Counted from the first letter of the stretch, positions 33,172 through 45,712 are shown. The stretch is 64,000 nucleotides of DNA from Ilex aquifolium (GCA_951799425.1 OX637402.1:4058001-4122000); one strand, 5' to 3'. Numbers and translations: made by a program. Notes: a model not told the origin generated them from the sequence alone.

Positions 33172-35075
33172 TGATGAGCACAAAATATTGCATATTTAAT
33201 GGCCTCATTTCATGCTTTTTAACTTAACTTTGCATTTAATTACTTAGAGTTAGTTAAAGTTATGAATAATGTGGAAATTTTGATGTTGCAGATAATTAGA
33301 GCGTAAATGATGGCTTTTGGAACACTACAACTAAGTATGAATGAGTGGTGAAGAGATGGACACATTAAATGAGGATTGGGAGGCTTGGAAGGTGAAGAAA
33401 CCAAGAAAAATGGATTTTTGGAAGAAAACCTTCCGGAAGGTTTGGCCAGAAACCTTCTGGAAGGTTTAGCCCACTAGTTTTTCCTCATTTTTGACACAGT
33501 ACCTCTATTTTTCCTATATTTGACAATGATCCACTTCGAATATGAAAACGTACGAAACATGAAAGTTGTAGATCTGGACGTCCTCTGTATTGTGTCAAAA
33601 GTTCAATTCAATCCAACGGTTGGATCAAAAGTTATGATAATTTTACCAAAATTGGTCCTGAGCTGTCACCTTCCGAAAGACCTTCCGGAAGGTTTAGCTT
33701 ACTGGAATGAATCTTCCGGAAGGTTTTCATCGACCTTCCGGAAGGTTTTTCCCAGAATGCCCAGAACGCCTGCAACTCATACTCCACTTGCCTAGGGGTC
33801 CCACCATTGATTCTCCCACTTGCCCCTGACATCCCTTACACACATACATGTCTCCCCACACCTAGGGGTGGACTTTGGAGGCCTTTGCATTTATAAGGAT
33901 GGGAGAGGAAGGGGGAGCCATAGGAGTTGTAGGCTAGCCTTCTCCTAGCCTGCCAAGCCAATCAACTCAGCCTCCTATGGATGGGAGACCTGTTCTCACA
34001 GGCTAGGAGAGCCTCATGGACGAAAATGCATCTTTCACACACCATATATTCAGCGTTCTACAAGCTTGGAGGGAGAGGCTACCTAAGCTTAGGAGTAGAT
34101 ATAGAAAGCTCCAAGGAGGAAGAAGATGAATAGTAGTTAGAAAGCTTAGATTTTTGCATTTTCCTCCATCTTTTCACTTGTAGTTTAATGTAAGACTTGT
34201 GTAAACTTCATTTATTATCTTCAATGTCATTTACTTCAAGTACAATTCAAGTTTAATGCTACATTTTAGATTTCACCATTGTTGCCGCAAGTTATCTTCA
34301 TTTTTAAGCTTTAAAATGGGTATAGAATATTTCACTTCATAGTTTCTGTTTTCTTGCATTAAACTAAGTTCTAATCTTCTTTCCTTTAGTATGCCTTTTT
34401 ACATTATGCAATTCTTTCTTGCTTTCATGAGTAGCTAGATTTTTAGTTGGCTAATCCAAGGGAGATTTCCTCTTGAGTGTGCTATCTCAACTCATTTTCT
34501 TTCCCCTCTCGGTGTACGATGGTTCAGTTTGACTGGGTTGGGGTGTGGACATGGTTGTGAGTCTTTGATATCCCGTAGACTTGTCACGGGTTATGTTTGG
34601 ATCCTCACTTCCATCTCGTCCCGAGCTTCCCACGAATCAATCGAGCATCTAGGCACCATTGGAGGAAGGTTTCGAGTTGATTGACATCCCCATTGGAATG
34701 ACCTATTCGGATTAGCCAACACTTGTTTTCTTGCATTTTCATTAAGAACAAAACTCATCAAAACCAACTACAAGATTTTACACTTTTCATTTTTACAAAA
34801 TCACATTCACATAATTCCCTTCCTTCCCTGAGGAGACGACCTTGTAATACTTTTCCAAGTAAAACACGACACTCAAAAGATTCTCTGCGCTTGGGGAGCA
34901 CTTTTGTACACACACACACGTATTTCATTTTACACTTCATTCATCCACCATTCTGTTGCCCTTTCTTTTGACAGCATTCCAAGGGAGAGTGACACTCCCC
35001 TTCACACATACACCACATACACAATTTGAGGGTGATGTTCGGAGATTAGGATACTACAACGGAAACCATCAAGCA
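33172..35075 (+). repeat. Solo Athila LTR B
   Basis: 1904 bp from TGATGAGCACAA to CATCAAGCA. The flanks share TCAA directly at both ends (33168-33171, 35076-35079); reading ATCAA at both sides requires the last A of the LTR, so the duplication is 4 bp exact or 5 bp with overlap. Same subfamily as LTR A: TTCCGGAA array and a TATA-like TATAAG (33892-33897). Confidence 0.8.
33427..33750 (+). promoter_or_regulatory. TTCCGGAA array in solo LTR B
   Basis: Six or seven CCTTCCGGAAGGTTT units, at about 33429, 33452, 33668, 33680, 33712 and 33734, several exact. The array has two clusters and lies about 145 bp upstream of TATAAG. Followed by 'cgcctgcaact', which also follows the arrays of LTRs A and E. 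Confidence 0.6.
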
Positions 35076-35922
35076 TCAACAAGGCTCAATCATGACTTCT
35101 AAGGAGAATAAAATTCCAAGAAATAAGGCTAAGGCTCAATTCATAACAAACATTGCCTAAAATCATATCCCAAGAGTTTTTAGTAACACACTTCCTATAC
35201 AAATAATTCAAAATTAAGCAATCATTTATGATATCAACTTTGATAAAAACAAGCATAATGAAACTATTAAAGAAATAAAGCTAAATGAAATTCTCTTATT
35301 GGGTAAAGGTAAATATCACTCCAAAAATGAATGGCTCTAAACTCACAAGGGACATCATACTATTCTCCACTATATGTATCAAATTTCAAGGTAACATAAT
35401 TTTTTCTAACTTCAAATATAAACAAGGTCATACGTGTACTAATGTGCTTAAGTTTCAATTGGGAATAAAATCTATAATACGAAAGAATAGTCTAAAGTTC
35501 TATAACAGACTAAAGCATAAACAAGTTCAGATTTTTATTAAATATTCTCTACCTAATCATTAGTCTCATCATATGCACATAATCCAAAGCAATTGGCAGA
35601 TCAATACCCCAAAATTTTGTAATGAATCCCTAGTATATATCGATCAAAGTGGGTTTTCATTACAGACTCTAACTAAAAAAAAAAACTAGAATAAGTGAAG
35701 CCTTGACTCTACTACTTACAACTGGGGGAATTTGACTTAACTAAATTCTAAACTAGACACTAAAAAAATAACATAAACAGTAAACACATCTAACAGAAAT
35801 CATCTAAGTAGAAGAATCAGTTCCATCTCGTGTCCAAGCTACAGACGACAAAAGATCTTGCCATGCTCTACTAGAGTACCCCTCATTTGTCTCTACTCCT
35901 TAAGAATCTAGAGCAAGAGATC

Positions 35923-36900
35923 TCAATCAGATCGTCCATCTACAGGGTCTCTCATAAGTGGATCCACTCTCTCCACACCATCATATATAGGCTCATCTGC
36001 CTCTTTTTCCTCACCAGGCTCATCAGCATCGGGCACTAGAGTTGTGCCTTTGCCCATAGCTCCACGGCTCTTAACCAAAGCCGTATTATCTAACACTCTG
36101 GGATGTTTCTCCTTCAACATGTCCTCAGTCACCCCCAATGCCCTATCCATGCAAATAGAAGTCACTAAATACCCAAAGGGAAGGGAGGATTCTTCGTGTT
36201 GTCCTTCAAAGCTCATTGCATCTCAGATATAATAATAGAAGACAGAAAAATAGTACGCCCAGTCCCAATGACATACAATAGCATAGCCCTATCGGGATAG
36301 ATGTGATTCTTCCGGGCTAGCGGAAGCATACTAGTCATCGAGATCCAATTAAGGATCTTGTACTTGTCTGTCAACTACCCTTTGTTCAACTTCCTATCTC
36401 TCTGAAGCCAAACAAAGTGGGGATCTCCAGTGAGCTCCCTAGCCACATCTTGCATATTGTATACTATAGTCAAAGTGTACTATGGCCCTGGTACAACATT
36501 CACCTTGGCACTTGAAAAATCACTAGGGAGTCCACTACAAAACTCACTCCCTTGACCATAGTCCGAAACCTCTTCGGATCTATTTGTTTTGCATTTGAGT
36601 AGAACTCATGGATTAGTGGAGTAGCCCCTCACCCAACCTCTTCAAGAAATCACCCCAACCTTTCTATGTACAATCTGACCAATCCCATACCCCAGAAACT
36701 CCTCCCAAATTAGATTATGATTCATCCCAATAGGACAAGATGAAAAATAGTGAATATACCTCTACTCAGGCTCCTATGTAGGAAAACGAGTATGACCAAC
36801 GATGTTGAACCCCTTTTTATAAACCCACACCCCGGGCTCATTTGGAACCGGTGGTACAACTCTTGTAACCTAGGCACTAGTTTGAGGCATGTCTGATCAC
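35923..36900 (-). pseudogene. ORF2 of E2
   Basis: ATG at 36900 (minus, ATGCCTCAAAC) and end at 35923, with several stops and frameshifts. Visible: 'EPGVWVYKKGFN' near the start, 'LIWEEFLGYGIGQIV', 'LNWISMTSMLPLARKNHIYPDR' (partly quoted), 'LPFGYLVTSIC' shared with the LPFGSLVTKLC of the Athila-A copy, and an Asp/Glu-rich C-terminal part. Fits the post-pol ORF family. Function unknown. Confidence 0.6.
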
Positions 36901-37164
36901 TTCCTCTTTGGTGGTATTGTCAAAGAAAAGATTGAAATTAGTGTTTTTTTTCACGAAAATAAAGATTTGGAAATCTTGGACAAAAGATGATTTCTAGACC
37001 GAATATGGTTGAAATCTAGGACCTAGGAGTGTTTTAGAGTGATTGAGGAGAGATTTGGTGTGAGTTTGGAGAAAAAAAATTAGCTTCTAAAGCTTGGTTG
37101 GCTGTCAATGGCATTTTGGAGGGTTGAGTTTCTTCGTAATGAAAAAGGAAGAAGAAGACCGGTT

Positions 37165-37355
37165 CTTTTATAAACCAAGACGTGCATCCGGACGGACACC
37201 TTATGTTCAAACACAATAGTTAGGTATGTTAAGTCCCAAGGCATCACGTCGGTTAACATTCTAGAGGTTTGACTATCTCAAAAGGCACGTCCAAACGGCT
37301 TGAAGTCTCTGGACTTGCACGTCTGAATGGAAGATTTGTGTCCGAACGCTTGCAT
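37165..37355 (-). promoter_or_regulatory. LTR-type array and TATA box before E2 ORF2
   Basis: 'cgtctgaatggaagatttg' with 'tgtccgaacgc' (37320-37350), 'cgtccaaacgg' (37287-37297) and 'catccggacgg' (37184-37194) repeat the words of the E2 LTR. On the minus strand a clear TATAAAA (37172-37166) follows the last motif directly, about 265 bp before the ORF2 ATG. I infer an internal promoter copied from, or shared with, the LTR. Confidence 0.65.
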
Positions 37356-37834
37356 TTCTATACAAAACACTTCAAATACCTTTAAAATTGACTCCGAATT
37401 CGGGAAATTTTTGAAAAATTCAAAAATTTGGGCAAAAATCCATTGCCTCCCATCCCAAACAATTGGTCAATCAAAAATTAATTTCCCCAAAATTTCTGGT
37501 CATATACGTGATTATCTGCTAATTTGTTGTCCTATATGCACTATCCTAATTAAATATACTAAAGCACAAACTAAAAAAACTAAAAAAATAATAATAACAA
37601 TTGGCACAAATTATGCATCACAAACTATCCCACCCCCAACTTAAATCACACATTGTCCTTAATGAATAATAAACGCAATGATCATCACAAAAGATAATTA
37701 TGATAGGAGAAAATATAGACTTGTAATCGCAAAATCAGTGCCAAATCTATTGCTAAAAAGAAATTGTTCACAAAAAAATTATTTAAAATAAAAGACAATT
37801 GTATTATACTATATATTACAAAAGAAGGTCACAA
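37356..37834 (-). other. E2 post-pol spacer with PPT-like tract
   Basis: Non-coding. On the minus strand a 'TTTAAGTTGGGGGTGGG' tract lies at about 37645-37629, about 190 bp after the integrase stop. It corresponds to the post-pol tract of element C (45699). Confidence 0.55.
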
Positions 37835-38105
37835 TCATTGATTAAGATCATACTGTGGATCCACCAACCCAATGGACTCCACCTCAGCCATAAATCCCTT
37901 CAAGAACGGTTTTAATCTTTGACCATTGACTTTAAAAATATTTCTATTCTTGGGATTTTCAATTTCAACTATCCCATGGGGAAAAATCTCTATAACTACA
38001 AATGGGCCTGACTACCTTGACCTCAACTTACCAGGAAAAAAGTGGAGGTGAGAATTATAAAGCAAAACTTTTTGGGAAGGTTCAAAGGTTAGCCGATAAG
38101 GAGAC
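37835..38105 (-). pseudogene. E2 integrase C-terminal end
   Basis: Minus strand from 38105: 'MSPYRL', then directly 'TFEPSQKVLLY', 'GKLRSR.SGPF', 'EIENPKNRNIFKVNGQRLKP' and a stop at 37837-37835. It aligns with the integrase end of element C (44980-45474), but about 75 codons present in C between MSPYRL and FEPSQK are missing. The upstream half of the same gene is at 53911 and beyond. Confidence 0.75.
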
Positions 38106-39888
38106 TGATGAGCGCAGAATATTGCGCAATTAACGACCTCATTACATCCATTTAAACATTTTTTGGAATGCATTGTTGGGAATTGGTTTAAATTGGCAAG
38201 TAATGGAGAAATGTATGATTTGCAGGAGATCGAATAGTAAAATATAGGATTCTATCACATTTCAATGAGTTGGGGACAATGGGCAAAGAAGGAACTCAAG
38301 GAAGAAGGGCTCAGGAATGCAGAACGCATAAATATCAAGAAAATGAGGAGGTACCGGTACTTGGTACCATTGGTACCGGTACCTGAGCCCACTTCCATAG
38401 AGGTACCGGTACCTTGTATCATTGGTACTGGTACTTGAGCCCACCGAAATTCAGGTACCGATACCTTCTTGTCTATGTACTGGTACCTGGCATTATACCG
38501 TAGCTATTCAAAATTTGAAGAAAAGGAGGAGGTACCGGTACTTGACATCATTGGTACCGTTACTTGAGCCTATTGCCATCGAGGCACCGGTACCCAAAGC
38601 CTAGAAGTCCCAAATAACTTTCCCCAGGACTCCACAAGCTGTAAGGGCCCACTCCTACTTATTTAATCGATGTTTTGACCATTTCAAAACTCCACCATAG
38701 CTTCCTAATCTTTGCATTCAACCTATATGAATGAAAGAATGATAGGGGTAATTAAAGGAAAGAGAAAAAGAGAATGATTGGAAAAAAGGAAAGAGGCCAT
38801 GCCTTTTGTCTGATTTTGGAAGCCTTTTTGGAGGACACTTCCCAATGCAAGCTATCTAAGCACACTCAAGGGTAGAGAGAGTGGTATGGACAAAATAAAC
38901 TTGAATTTGGAAGATAATTTTTAGCTTTTAGAGAGAGAAGCTTCGAGAAAGAAGAAGGCAGTTCTAGAAAGAGAAAGCTAGGATTTTTGCTTCTCTTTCA
39001 CCAATTTCATTCTTGTAGGCTTCAATCTACATGTAAACCTTTTTTCGAGTACATTAATCTCATTTATTTCAAGTTGTATTGAGTTTAGCTATGGTTTACT
39101 AGAACCATTGCTTGTTTTTTGGTATTTTCCCTTTAAGCTTTACATTTTGAGTATGAATACAACTTCTTTTGTAGTTTAAACTTCTTCTTACATTAATGCA
39201 AGTTCATGTTTGATTTCATTACCATGTTTTTCTCTTTCATGTTTTTTCTTGCATTTATTTTTTAGTTTAAACCTTTAGTTGGCTAATCCAAGAGGGATTT
39301 CCTCTTGGGTATGTGGAATCAATTCTCTTTCATTCTTCCTTATAGTGTAAAATGTTTGGTTTGACTAGGTTGAGTGCGAATGAATGTGGTTGTAGGCTTT
39401 TGATACACCGTCGACTTGTCACGGGGTATGCTCTTGTCCAAGCAACTACATACATCTCTCACTTCCTATGAATCAATCAAACACCTAGGCACCATTGGTA
39501 GAATGGAATGAATTGATTTGGCATACCCATTGGAATGAACTCCATGGATTAGTCAACCCTTTTTCTACTTGCAAATTTCTCAAAATAAAAATCACCAAAC
39601 TTCAAATCACAATATTTTCTAATTTTTCCTTTTACAATTCACTTTCAAAAACACTTGACCTTTCCTTCCTAGAGGAGACAACCTCGGAACTTTTTTATGA
39701 GTTAAAACATGACATTATAAGTCTCTCTACGCTTGGGGAGCATTTTTGACTATCACACACGTGTTTGTTCATCCACTCACAATTTCTCTACATCTTGCAC
39801 GAGCTTGAGTGAGAATGACACTCACTCTTTATTATAAGTCATACACATAATCGGGTTTATGTGGGAAGTAAGGGAAACAAAACAACCA
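38106..39888 (+). repeat. 5' LTR of Athila-C
   Basis: 1783 bp, TGATGAGCGCAG to ACAACCA. Differences from the 3' LTR include GCG to TAT/CAT-type changes near the start, consistent with decay of methylated cytosines. GTACCGGTAC array at 38350. Followed by TTT and the primer binding site. Confidence 0.9.
38350..38593 (+). promoter_or_regulatory. GTACCGGTAC array in LTR C
   Basis: About ten GGTACCGGTACC-like units, often paired as 'ggtacttggtaccattggt' spaced repeats with 'tgagcc' spacers. Array and spacer pattern are repeated in the 3' LTR (52369-52634). The slot corresponds to the TTCCGGAA and TACCGGTA arrays of other Athila LTRs. Confidence 0.65.
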
Positions 39889-39891
39889 TTT

Positions 39892-39909
39892 TGGTGCCGT
39901 TGCCGGGGA
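39892..39909 (+). other. Primer binding site of Athila-C (tRNA-Asp type)
   Basis: TGGTGCCGTTGCCGGGGA, three bases after the LTR. One base differs from the usual TGGCGCCGTTGCCGGGGA site of Athila/Tat elements, complementary to the 3' end of tRNA-Asp. Confidence 0.85.
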
Positions 39910-40065
39910 AGGCTAAGCGTCTAGTTTCGAAGGTGATTTGGGACAATGGAGGTAAGTCTCGTGATTTTCATCACGGGCCGAGGTACGTTGTTCCTTTGTA
40001 TATAATTATGCATAATTTTTGATTGTAGTTAGTCATTTTCAGTTAATTGTAGCTAGCACATTTGC

Positions 40066-41608
40066 ATGTGGGGACGTGATAACAAAAATAGATTAGTTAG
40101 ACGTGACCAATGACCAAACATGAACATAAACCAAGAGCCTCCCATAGATGTTAGAGAAAATTTTGGGGATGATGGTGCTAACAATCCAAGGGGTGGGGGA
40201 GTAAAAAACCCTCGAGTACAAAACCCCCAAATGCAATTCCCCCTCCAAGAAATGAAGGAAATAATCTCTCAATTGATCCCCCAGCGAGATCAACGAGAGA
40301 TTATCTCCAACCCATAAGAAGCACCACCCCATCATGCATACTTTTACCTTTGCAAACACATGATTTTCTTGTCAAACCAAGAATGTTACAACCTCTTCCT
40401 CAATTCCATGGCGTGGAACGAGAAAATCCTTATCTACATATTAAGGAGTTTGAGAAAATAGTTGGAACATTCATTTCAAATCATTCAATGGAAGACATGA
40501 CACATATGAAGTTATTTGCCTTTTCTCTCAAAACAAAACTTGGTTGAACTCCTTGAAACCACACTCGATAAGTTCTTGGGCCAAAATGTTATCTAAATTT
40601 TTAAACAAGTTTTTTTCGGTGCCCAAGACCACTACTTTGAAGAAACAAATTCCAACGTTTTGGAGAAACCAAATGAACAATTTTATTAGTGTTGGGAAAG
40701 ATATAAGGATTTATTGTACTCCATTCCACATCACGGATTTGAGCCGTGGCAACTGGTTTGTTTCTTCTACGAAGGAATTACGCTAGGACATCGATAGTTC
40801 ATTGACATGATGTGCAATAGAGAATTCTTGAACAAGGATCCCGATGAAGCCCTAGAGTACTTTGATACTTTGGCAGAAAATACCCAATCTTGGGATATCA
40901 CTGATCTTGCCGATGTACCAAGGTTCTCTACGTCAACCAAGTGGGGGTGGGCTATATAACTTGCACGACTAAGAAGATTTGCTTGCTAAAATTGAAAATT
41001 TGTCCCACAAGGTGGAAAACTTGGAGGTCAATAGGAGGCATGAAGTGCCAAATGTGACTAAGACCGAGGAATTTTGCTCTATTTGTGAGAGTGTTGAGCA
41101 CTCCATCTCAGAGTGTTCCAAAGATTCTGGCACTTAAGAAAGTGTATCATGAGAAAGTGCATGCATTCAATCAAAGTATGCATTTATATTCTCTAGACTC
41201 TAACATGTACAATCCAGGATGGAGCTCCCACTCGAAATTTAGTTGGAAGAATGACAACCCTACACCTTACGGATCCACTTCATTGCCACCTCCCTTCCCA
41301 CCAAAGCAAAAACAATCATTTTATGGTCATGGTCCGTCTTCTAGCTCTCTATATCAATGGTCCAATCCACAAGGGTTTTCTCAAAACTCGCCTCAATAAG
41401 GGTTTGGTCAACAAGGACAACCCAATCCACCAACATATCAACCTCCTCACAAGAGAAATTTGTAGGCATCATGCATCAATTCATTCAAAGTAAAACCACA
41501 ATTAATAACCAAAATTCCGCAGCTTTTAATGACATCCGGACACAGATTGTCAAGTTGATTAATGCTATGGGGTCATTTCAACAAGAAAAAGAAAAATTTC
41601 CCACATAA
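40066..41608 (+). pseudogene. Gag of Athila-C
   Basis: Starts at ATG 40066 (MWGRDNKNRLVRRD), homologous to the Athila-E gag start. Visible in changing frames: a Gly/Asn-rich N-terminus, the gag core ('LHIKEFEKIVGTF', 'LFAFSLKTK', 'NSLKPHSISSWAKM', 'FFSVPKTTTLKKQI', 'GFEPWQL'), a zinc knuckle CSICESVEHSISEC (41075-41116, CX2CX4HX4C) and a Gln/Pro-rich tail. At least four frameshifts and several stops, including TGA at 40111. Structural protein of the particle; not functional here. Confidence 0.8.
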
Positions 41609-41862
41609 CCCCAAGAGAACCCACCATTTTCAAAAATGAAAAAGAGACTAAGGGTAACTCCGAAGAGGTTGAACAACTTGAGAAGACCAAGGTTGTTGAT
41701 TTGACTGTGAATGCTTGTCCTATCCCGACCCCTTACCCTCAACGGTTGAGGTCACCTACTAAGATTGCTAATTATTCTGATAATCTTGAGATATTTAAGC
41801 AAGCGAAGATCAATATTCCACTCCTTGATGCCATCAAGTAAATTCTCTCTTGTTCAAAGATA

Positions 41863-42408
41863 TTGAAGGACTTATGCACTGTGAAGAGAAAGTTGAATGT
41901 GCACAAGAAAGCCTTCCTCCCCGAGCAAGAGAGCTCCATCTTGAGGAAAAACACCCCGCACAAGTTCAAGGATCCCAGTTGTCCTACCATTGCCATCACC
42001 ATTGGGAATTGCCGTGTGAAACAAGCATTGCTAGACTTGGGGGCGAGTGTCAACCTTCTACCATTCTTGGTGTACCAACAACTACAACTTGAGGAGTTGA
42101 AACCAACCACTATCACTCTTCAGCTAGTGGATCGTGGCGTGAGAACACCAAGGGGAGTAGTAGAGGATGTGTTGGTCCAAGTGGAAAATTTTTATTTTTT
42201 CGTTTATTTCATTATGCTTGACACTCACCCTGTTGCTAATCCCACTGTACAAATTACTGTCATTCTAGGTAGACAATTTCTTGGAACTTCTAATGACATG
42301 ATCAATTGTAGCAATGGTCTAATGAAGCTAGCATTCGGAAACATGACAATGGATCTCAATGTGTTCAACTTATGCAAGGAACCGGGGGATGAGAAGGAAA
42401 TTCAATAG
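41863..42408 (+). pseudogene. Protease domain of Athila-C
   Basis: Open for 181 codons. The DLGAS active-site motif is at 42034-42048, followed by VNLLPFLVYQQL, 'TLQLVDRGVRTPRGVVEDVL', 'FIMLDTH' and 'VILGRQFL', the usual order in Athila-type aspartic proteases. The N-terminal 50 residues are the gag-protease linker ('LCTVKRKLNVHKKAF'). This domain is intact, but it is separated by frameshifts from gag and reverse transcriptase. Confidence 0.85.
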
Positions 42409-42458
42409 GATTGACACCTTAGTGGAGCATTACATAGACTTACTGTGTAATACAAGTT

Positions 42459-43037
42459 TTGGGGAGGAAGTGTTTGTTGAGGATTGGGAACCAGAGACTG
42501 TGCAAGGGGTGGGAACTTGGACCCCGACATTTGAAAAATTTCCTCCACAACAAAATTTTTTTTAGATGCACTGTCCAAACACCTACTTTGGAGTTGAAGC
42601 CATTACCATCCACACTGAAATATGCATTTTTGAGGGAGAACCAAACATTTCTAGTGGTGATAAGCTCTTCATTAGAGCCGGAGCAAGAGGAAGAACTGTT
42701 GAGAGTCTTGAGGAAGCATAAAGGAGCGATCAGTTGGACTATTGCCGACATCAAGGGGATTAAACCTCTCATTTGCACCCACATAATATATATTAAAGAG
42801 GACGCCAAGCCATCCCGACAACCACAAAGGAGACTCAATCCAATTATGAAGGATGTGGTTAGAGATGAAGTGCTCAAGCTACTTGATGTGGGAATCATCT
42901 TTGCGATTGTCGACAGTAAGTGGGTTAGTCCCACACAAGTAGTACCAAAGAAATCGGGAGTAACGGTGGTGGCCAATGAGGAGAATGAATTGATCCCAAC
43001 TCGGGTGGTCACCGGTTGGAGAGTTTGCATACACTAA
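42459..43037 (+). pseudogene. Reverse transcriptase N-terminal part of Athila-C
   Basis: Frame 3, ending at a stop at 43035. Contains 'RRLNPIMKDVVRDEVLKLLD', 'SKWVSPTQVVPKKSG' and 'WRVCI' motifs of Ty3/gypsy reverse transcriptase fingers. By comparison with Athila-E (63256-63300), about 30 bp coding the conserved NYRKLN and FPLP steps are lost at about 43031-43050, which also shifts the frame. Confidence 0.85.
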
Positions 43038-43041
43038 CAGA

Positions 43042-45474
43042 ATGAATTTTTCGATACCATTCCTTGATCAAGTGTTGGAAAGGGTAGCAGGACATCTATT
43101 CTATTGCTTCTTAGATGGCTACTCCGGCTACAATCAAATAGAGACCGCCCTGGAAGATCAAGAAAAGACCACATTCACTTGCCCCTTTGGAACATATGCC
43201 TATTGTCGAATGCCATTTGGGCTATGCAATGCCTCGGGGTCTTTTCAAAGGTGTATGATGGGGATATTCAGTGATATGGTGGAAAATATTGTGAAAGTTT
43301 ACATGGACGACTTCTCAGTGTTTGGGGACTCTTTTGAAAGATGTTTGAAAAATTTGGAGAGAGTATTAGAGAGATGTGAAGAGAAAAACTTGATGCTTAA
43401 CTACGAGAAGTGTCATTTCATGGTGACCAAAGGGATTGTGCTGGGTCTCATTGCGTCTACAAAGGGAATAGAGGTGGATAAGTTTGAAGTGGAAGCAATT
43501 TCTAATCTACCTACTCCCAAGATAGTAAAAGACATCAGGTCGTTTCTTGGCCATGCAGCTTTTTACTGTCGTTTCATTAAAGATTTTAGTGCATTAGCAA
43601 GACCCTTGAAAAATTTGCTAACAAATAATGTCCTATTTGTGTGGTTGGATGATTGTGAGGCATCTTTTCAAAAACTTAAAAGTATGCTAATCTCACCTCC
43701 AATCATGCAACCACGTAATTGGGAACTCCCATTTGAGCTCATGTGCGACGCGAGTGATTACTCGGTCTGTGCAATGCTAGATCAAAAGGAAGATAAAAAG
43801 ACTCATGTCATATACTATACTAACAAAACCTTAAATGAAGCTCAAATGAACTACACCACCACTGAAAGGCTAGCCATAGTGTTTGCTTTGGATAAATTCA
43901 GGTCATACATCATTGGTTCGCCTATCGCAGTCTATACTGATCACTCTGCTTTGAAGAATCTGTTGTCTAAGTAGAATGCCAAACCGAGACTCATTAGATG
44001 GATCCTCCTCCTTCAAGAATTCCATTTGATCATTAAAGAAAAGAAAGGAATTGAGAATGTGATGGCAGACCATTTATCACAGCTTGTTGTTTAAGACACC
44101 AAAGAGCACATCCCTATCCCCGACTCTTTCCCGAATGAGCATTTATTTTCTATCCATTCATTTTATCCATGGTATGCTGACATTTGTAATTTTCTTGCCA
44201 CATGACAAATGCCCCCACATTGGAGCCCAGAAGACAAGACAAAATTCATGGCAAAGGTAAAGTACTTTTACTTCGACAATCCATACATGTTCAAGTATTG
44301 CCCTTACCAAGTCATGAGGAGATGTGTACCATACAATGAACAGCGTGATGTCCTCTCCTTTTGTCATTCTGAAGCATTTGGCAGGGACTTCTCTTCTAAG
44401 AAAACTTCAACTAAGATTTTACAAAGTGATTTTTACTGGCTGACATTGTTTAAATATTGTGTTTCATTTTGCAAACAATGTGATATGTGTCAAAGGTTAG
44501 GAAATGTAGACCGTAGGAACATGATGCCCCTTACTTCTATTTTTTTTATTAAAATTTTTTATTGTTGGGGCATCGATTTCATGGGTCCATTCCCTGTGTC
44601 ATATGGCTACCTTTACATACTACTGGCAATTGATTACATGTCTAAGTGGGTAGAGACAATCCTGACCAAAACCAATGACCACCGGGTTGTAGTCAAGTTC
44701 TTAAAAGAAAATATTTTGTCTAGGTTTGGGATGCCTCGAGCTATGATAAGTGATAGTGGTTTACATTTCTGCAATAGGTCATTTGGTTCATTGATGAATA
44801 AATATGGCATGACACACAAAGTGTCCACCACATATCACCCACAGACCAATGGCCAAGCCGAGTTGGCCAATAGGGAGATAAAGACCATACTTGAGAAGTC
44901 GATTAACTCTAACTGAAAGGATTGGTTACTTAGATTGAGTCACGCCTTATGGGTTTACCGCACCTCTTATAAGACCATTCTTGGTATGTCTCCCTATAGG
45001 TTAGTCTATGGCAAGGCATATCACTTGCTAGTGGAGATGGAGCACAAGGCATATTGGGCCATAAAAACTTTGAATTTCAATCTAGGACTAGCTAGGATTG
45101 ATAGGAAATTGGAGATAAATGAGTTGGAAGAAATCCACCGGAATGCATAGGAGAGCTCTAGAATTCACAAAGAAAGGGCTAAAATCTTTTATAACACATT
45201 CATTGTGAGGAAAACATTTGAGCCCAGCCAAAAAGTGCTCTTGTATAATTCTTACCTCTCCATTTTCCGAGGGAAACTTCGATCTCGATGGGATGGACCC
45301 TACATTGTCAAGGTGGCCCACCCACATGGAGCCGTGGACATAGAAAACCCTGATGATGGCAAGATATGCAAGGTCAATGGCCAAAGACTTAAACCATTCT
45401 TTGAGGGTTTTGAACTTCAGGAAGTCGAAGAAGAGTTGGTTGATCCGGTCTACCCGGATCTTGTTAAGGCATAA
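43042..45474 (+). pseudogene. Reverse transcriptase, RNase H and integrase of Athila-C
   Basis: One frame with stops only at 43972, 44092, 44203, 44914 and 45148. Reverse transcriptase palm with YMDD at 43300-43311. RNase H with 'LMCDASD', 'TTERLA' and 'YTDHSAL'. Integrase: zinc finger CHSEAFGRDF...CKQCDMC, where the second His of the HHCC is Asp; core Asp at 44575 (GIDFMG), Asp at 44752 (ISDSG) and Glu at 44860 (QAELANREI), a D,D(35)E spacing; then the C-terminal domain 'GKLRSRWDGPY', 'IENPDDGKICKVNGQRLKP'. Only point changes broke it. The degenerate zinc finger could predate the stops. Confidence 0.9.
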
Positions 45475-45698
45475 TTGTTCATTAAATGTTAGTGTACAAT
45501 TGTTTCTCTTACTACTTTATTTTAATAGTTAAATTGTTCACTTACTTTCTATTGTACATAGTGTTCTTCCTTTGTTTTTGCAGCTACCGGTGTTTATGTT
45601 AAAGTTCAATGCGAGGTGTTTTCTTAACCTTCTTGTATTTAAATTTATCTCATCTCATTGCATTTCTTTTTTGTTGCATTGAGGACAATGCTTAGTTC

Positions 45699-45712
45699 AA
45701 GTTGGGGGGTGA
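45699..45712 (+). other. Internal PPT-like tract after pol
   Basis: CAAGTTGGGGGGTG, identical to the 3' PPT context of Athila-A (1801-1814) and near-identical to that of element C (52111-52124, CAAGTTAGGGGGTG). It lies about 220 bp after the integrase stop, preceded by 'gaggacaatgctt'. A counterpart exists in E2 at about 37645-37629. It could prime a second plus-strand start. Confidence 0.6.

Larger units (their letters stand above)
32810..35922 (-). other. E2 3' non-coding region (with solo LTR B)
   Basis: AT-rich non-coding sequence at 32810-33171 and 35076-35922, around solo LTR B. I see no coding potential; open frames here do not resemble any protein I know. Confidence 0.5.

Noticed and set aside
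39892..39909. Possible tRNA remnant
   Set aside because: Only 18 bases complementary to a tRNA 3' end at the LTR border: a primer binding site, not a tRNA gene.
42440..43030. 196-codon minus-strand open frame
   Set aside because: It lies antisense to the Athila-C reverse transcriptase and has no recognisable motif.
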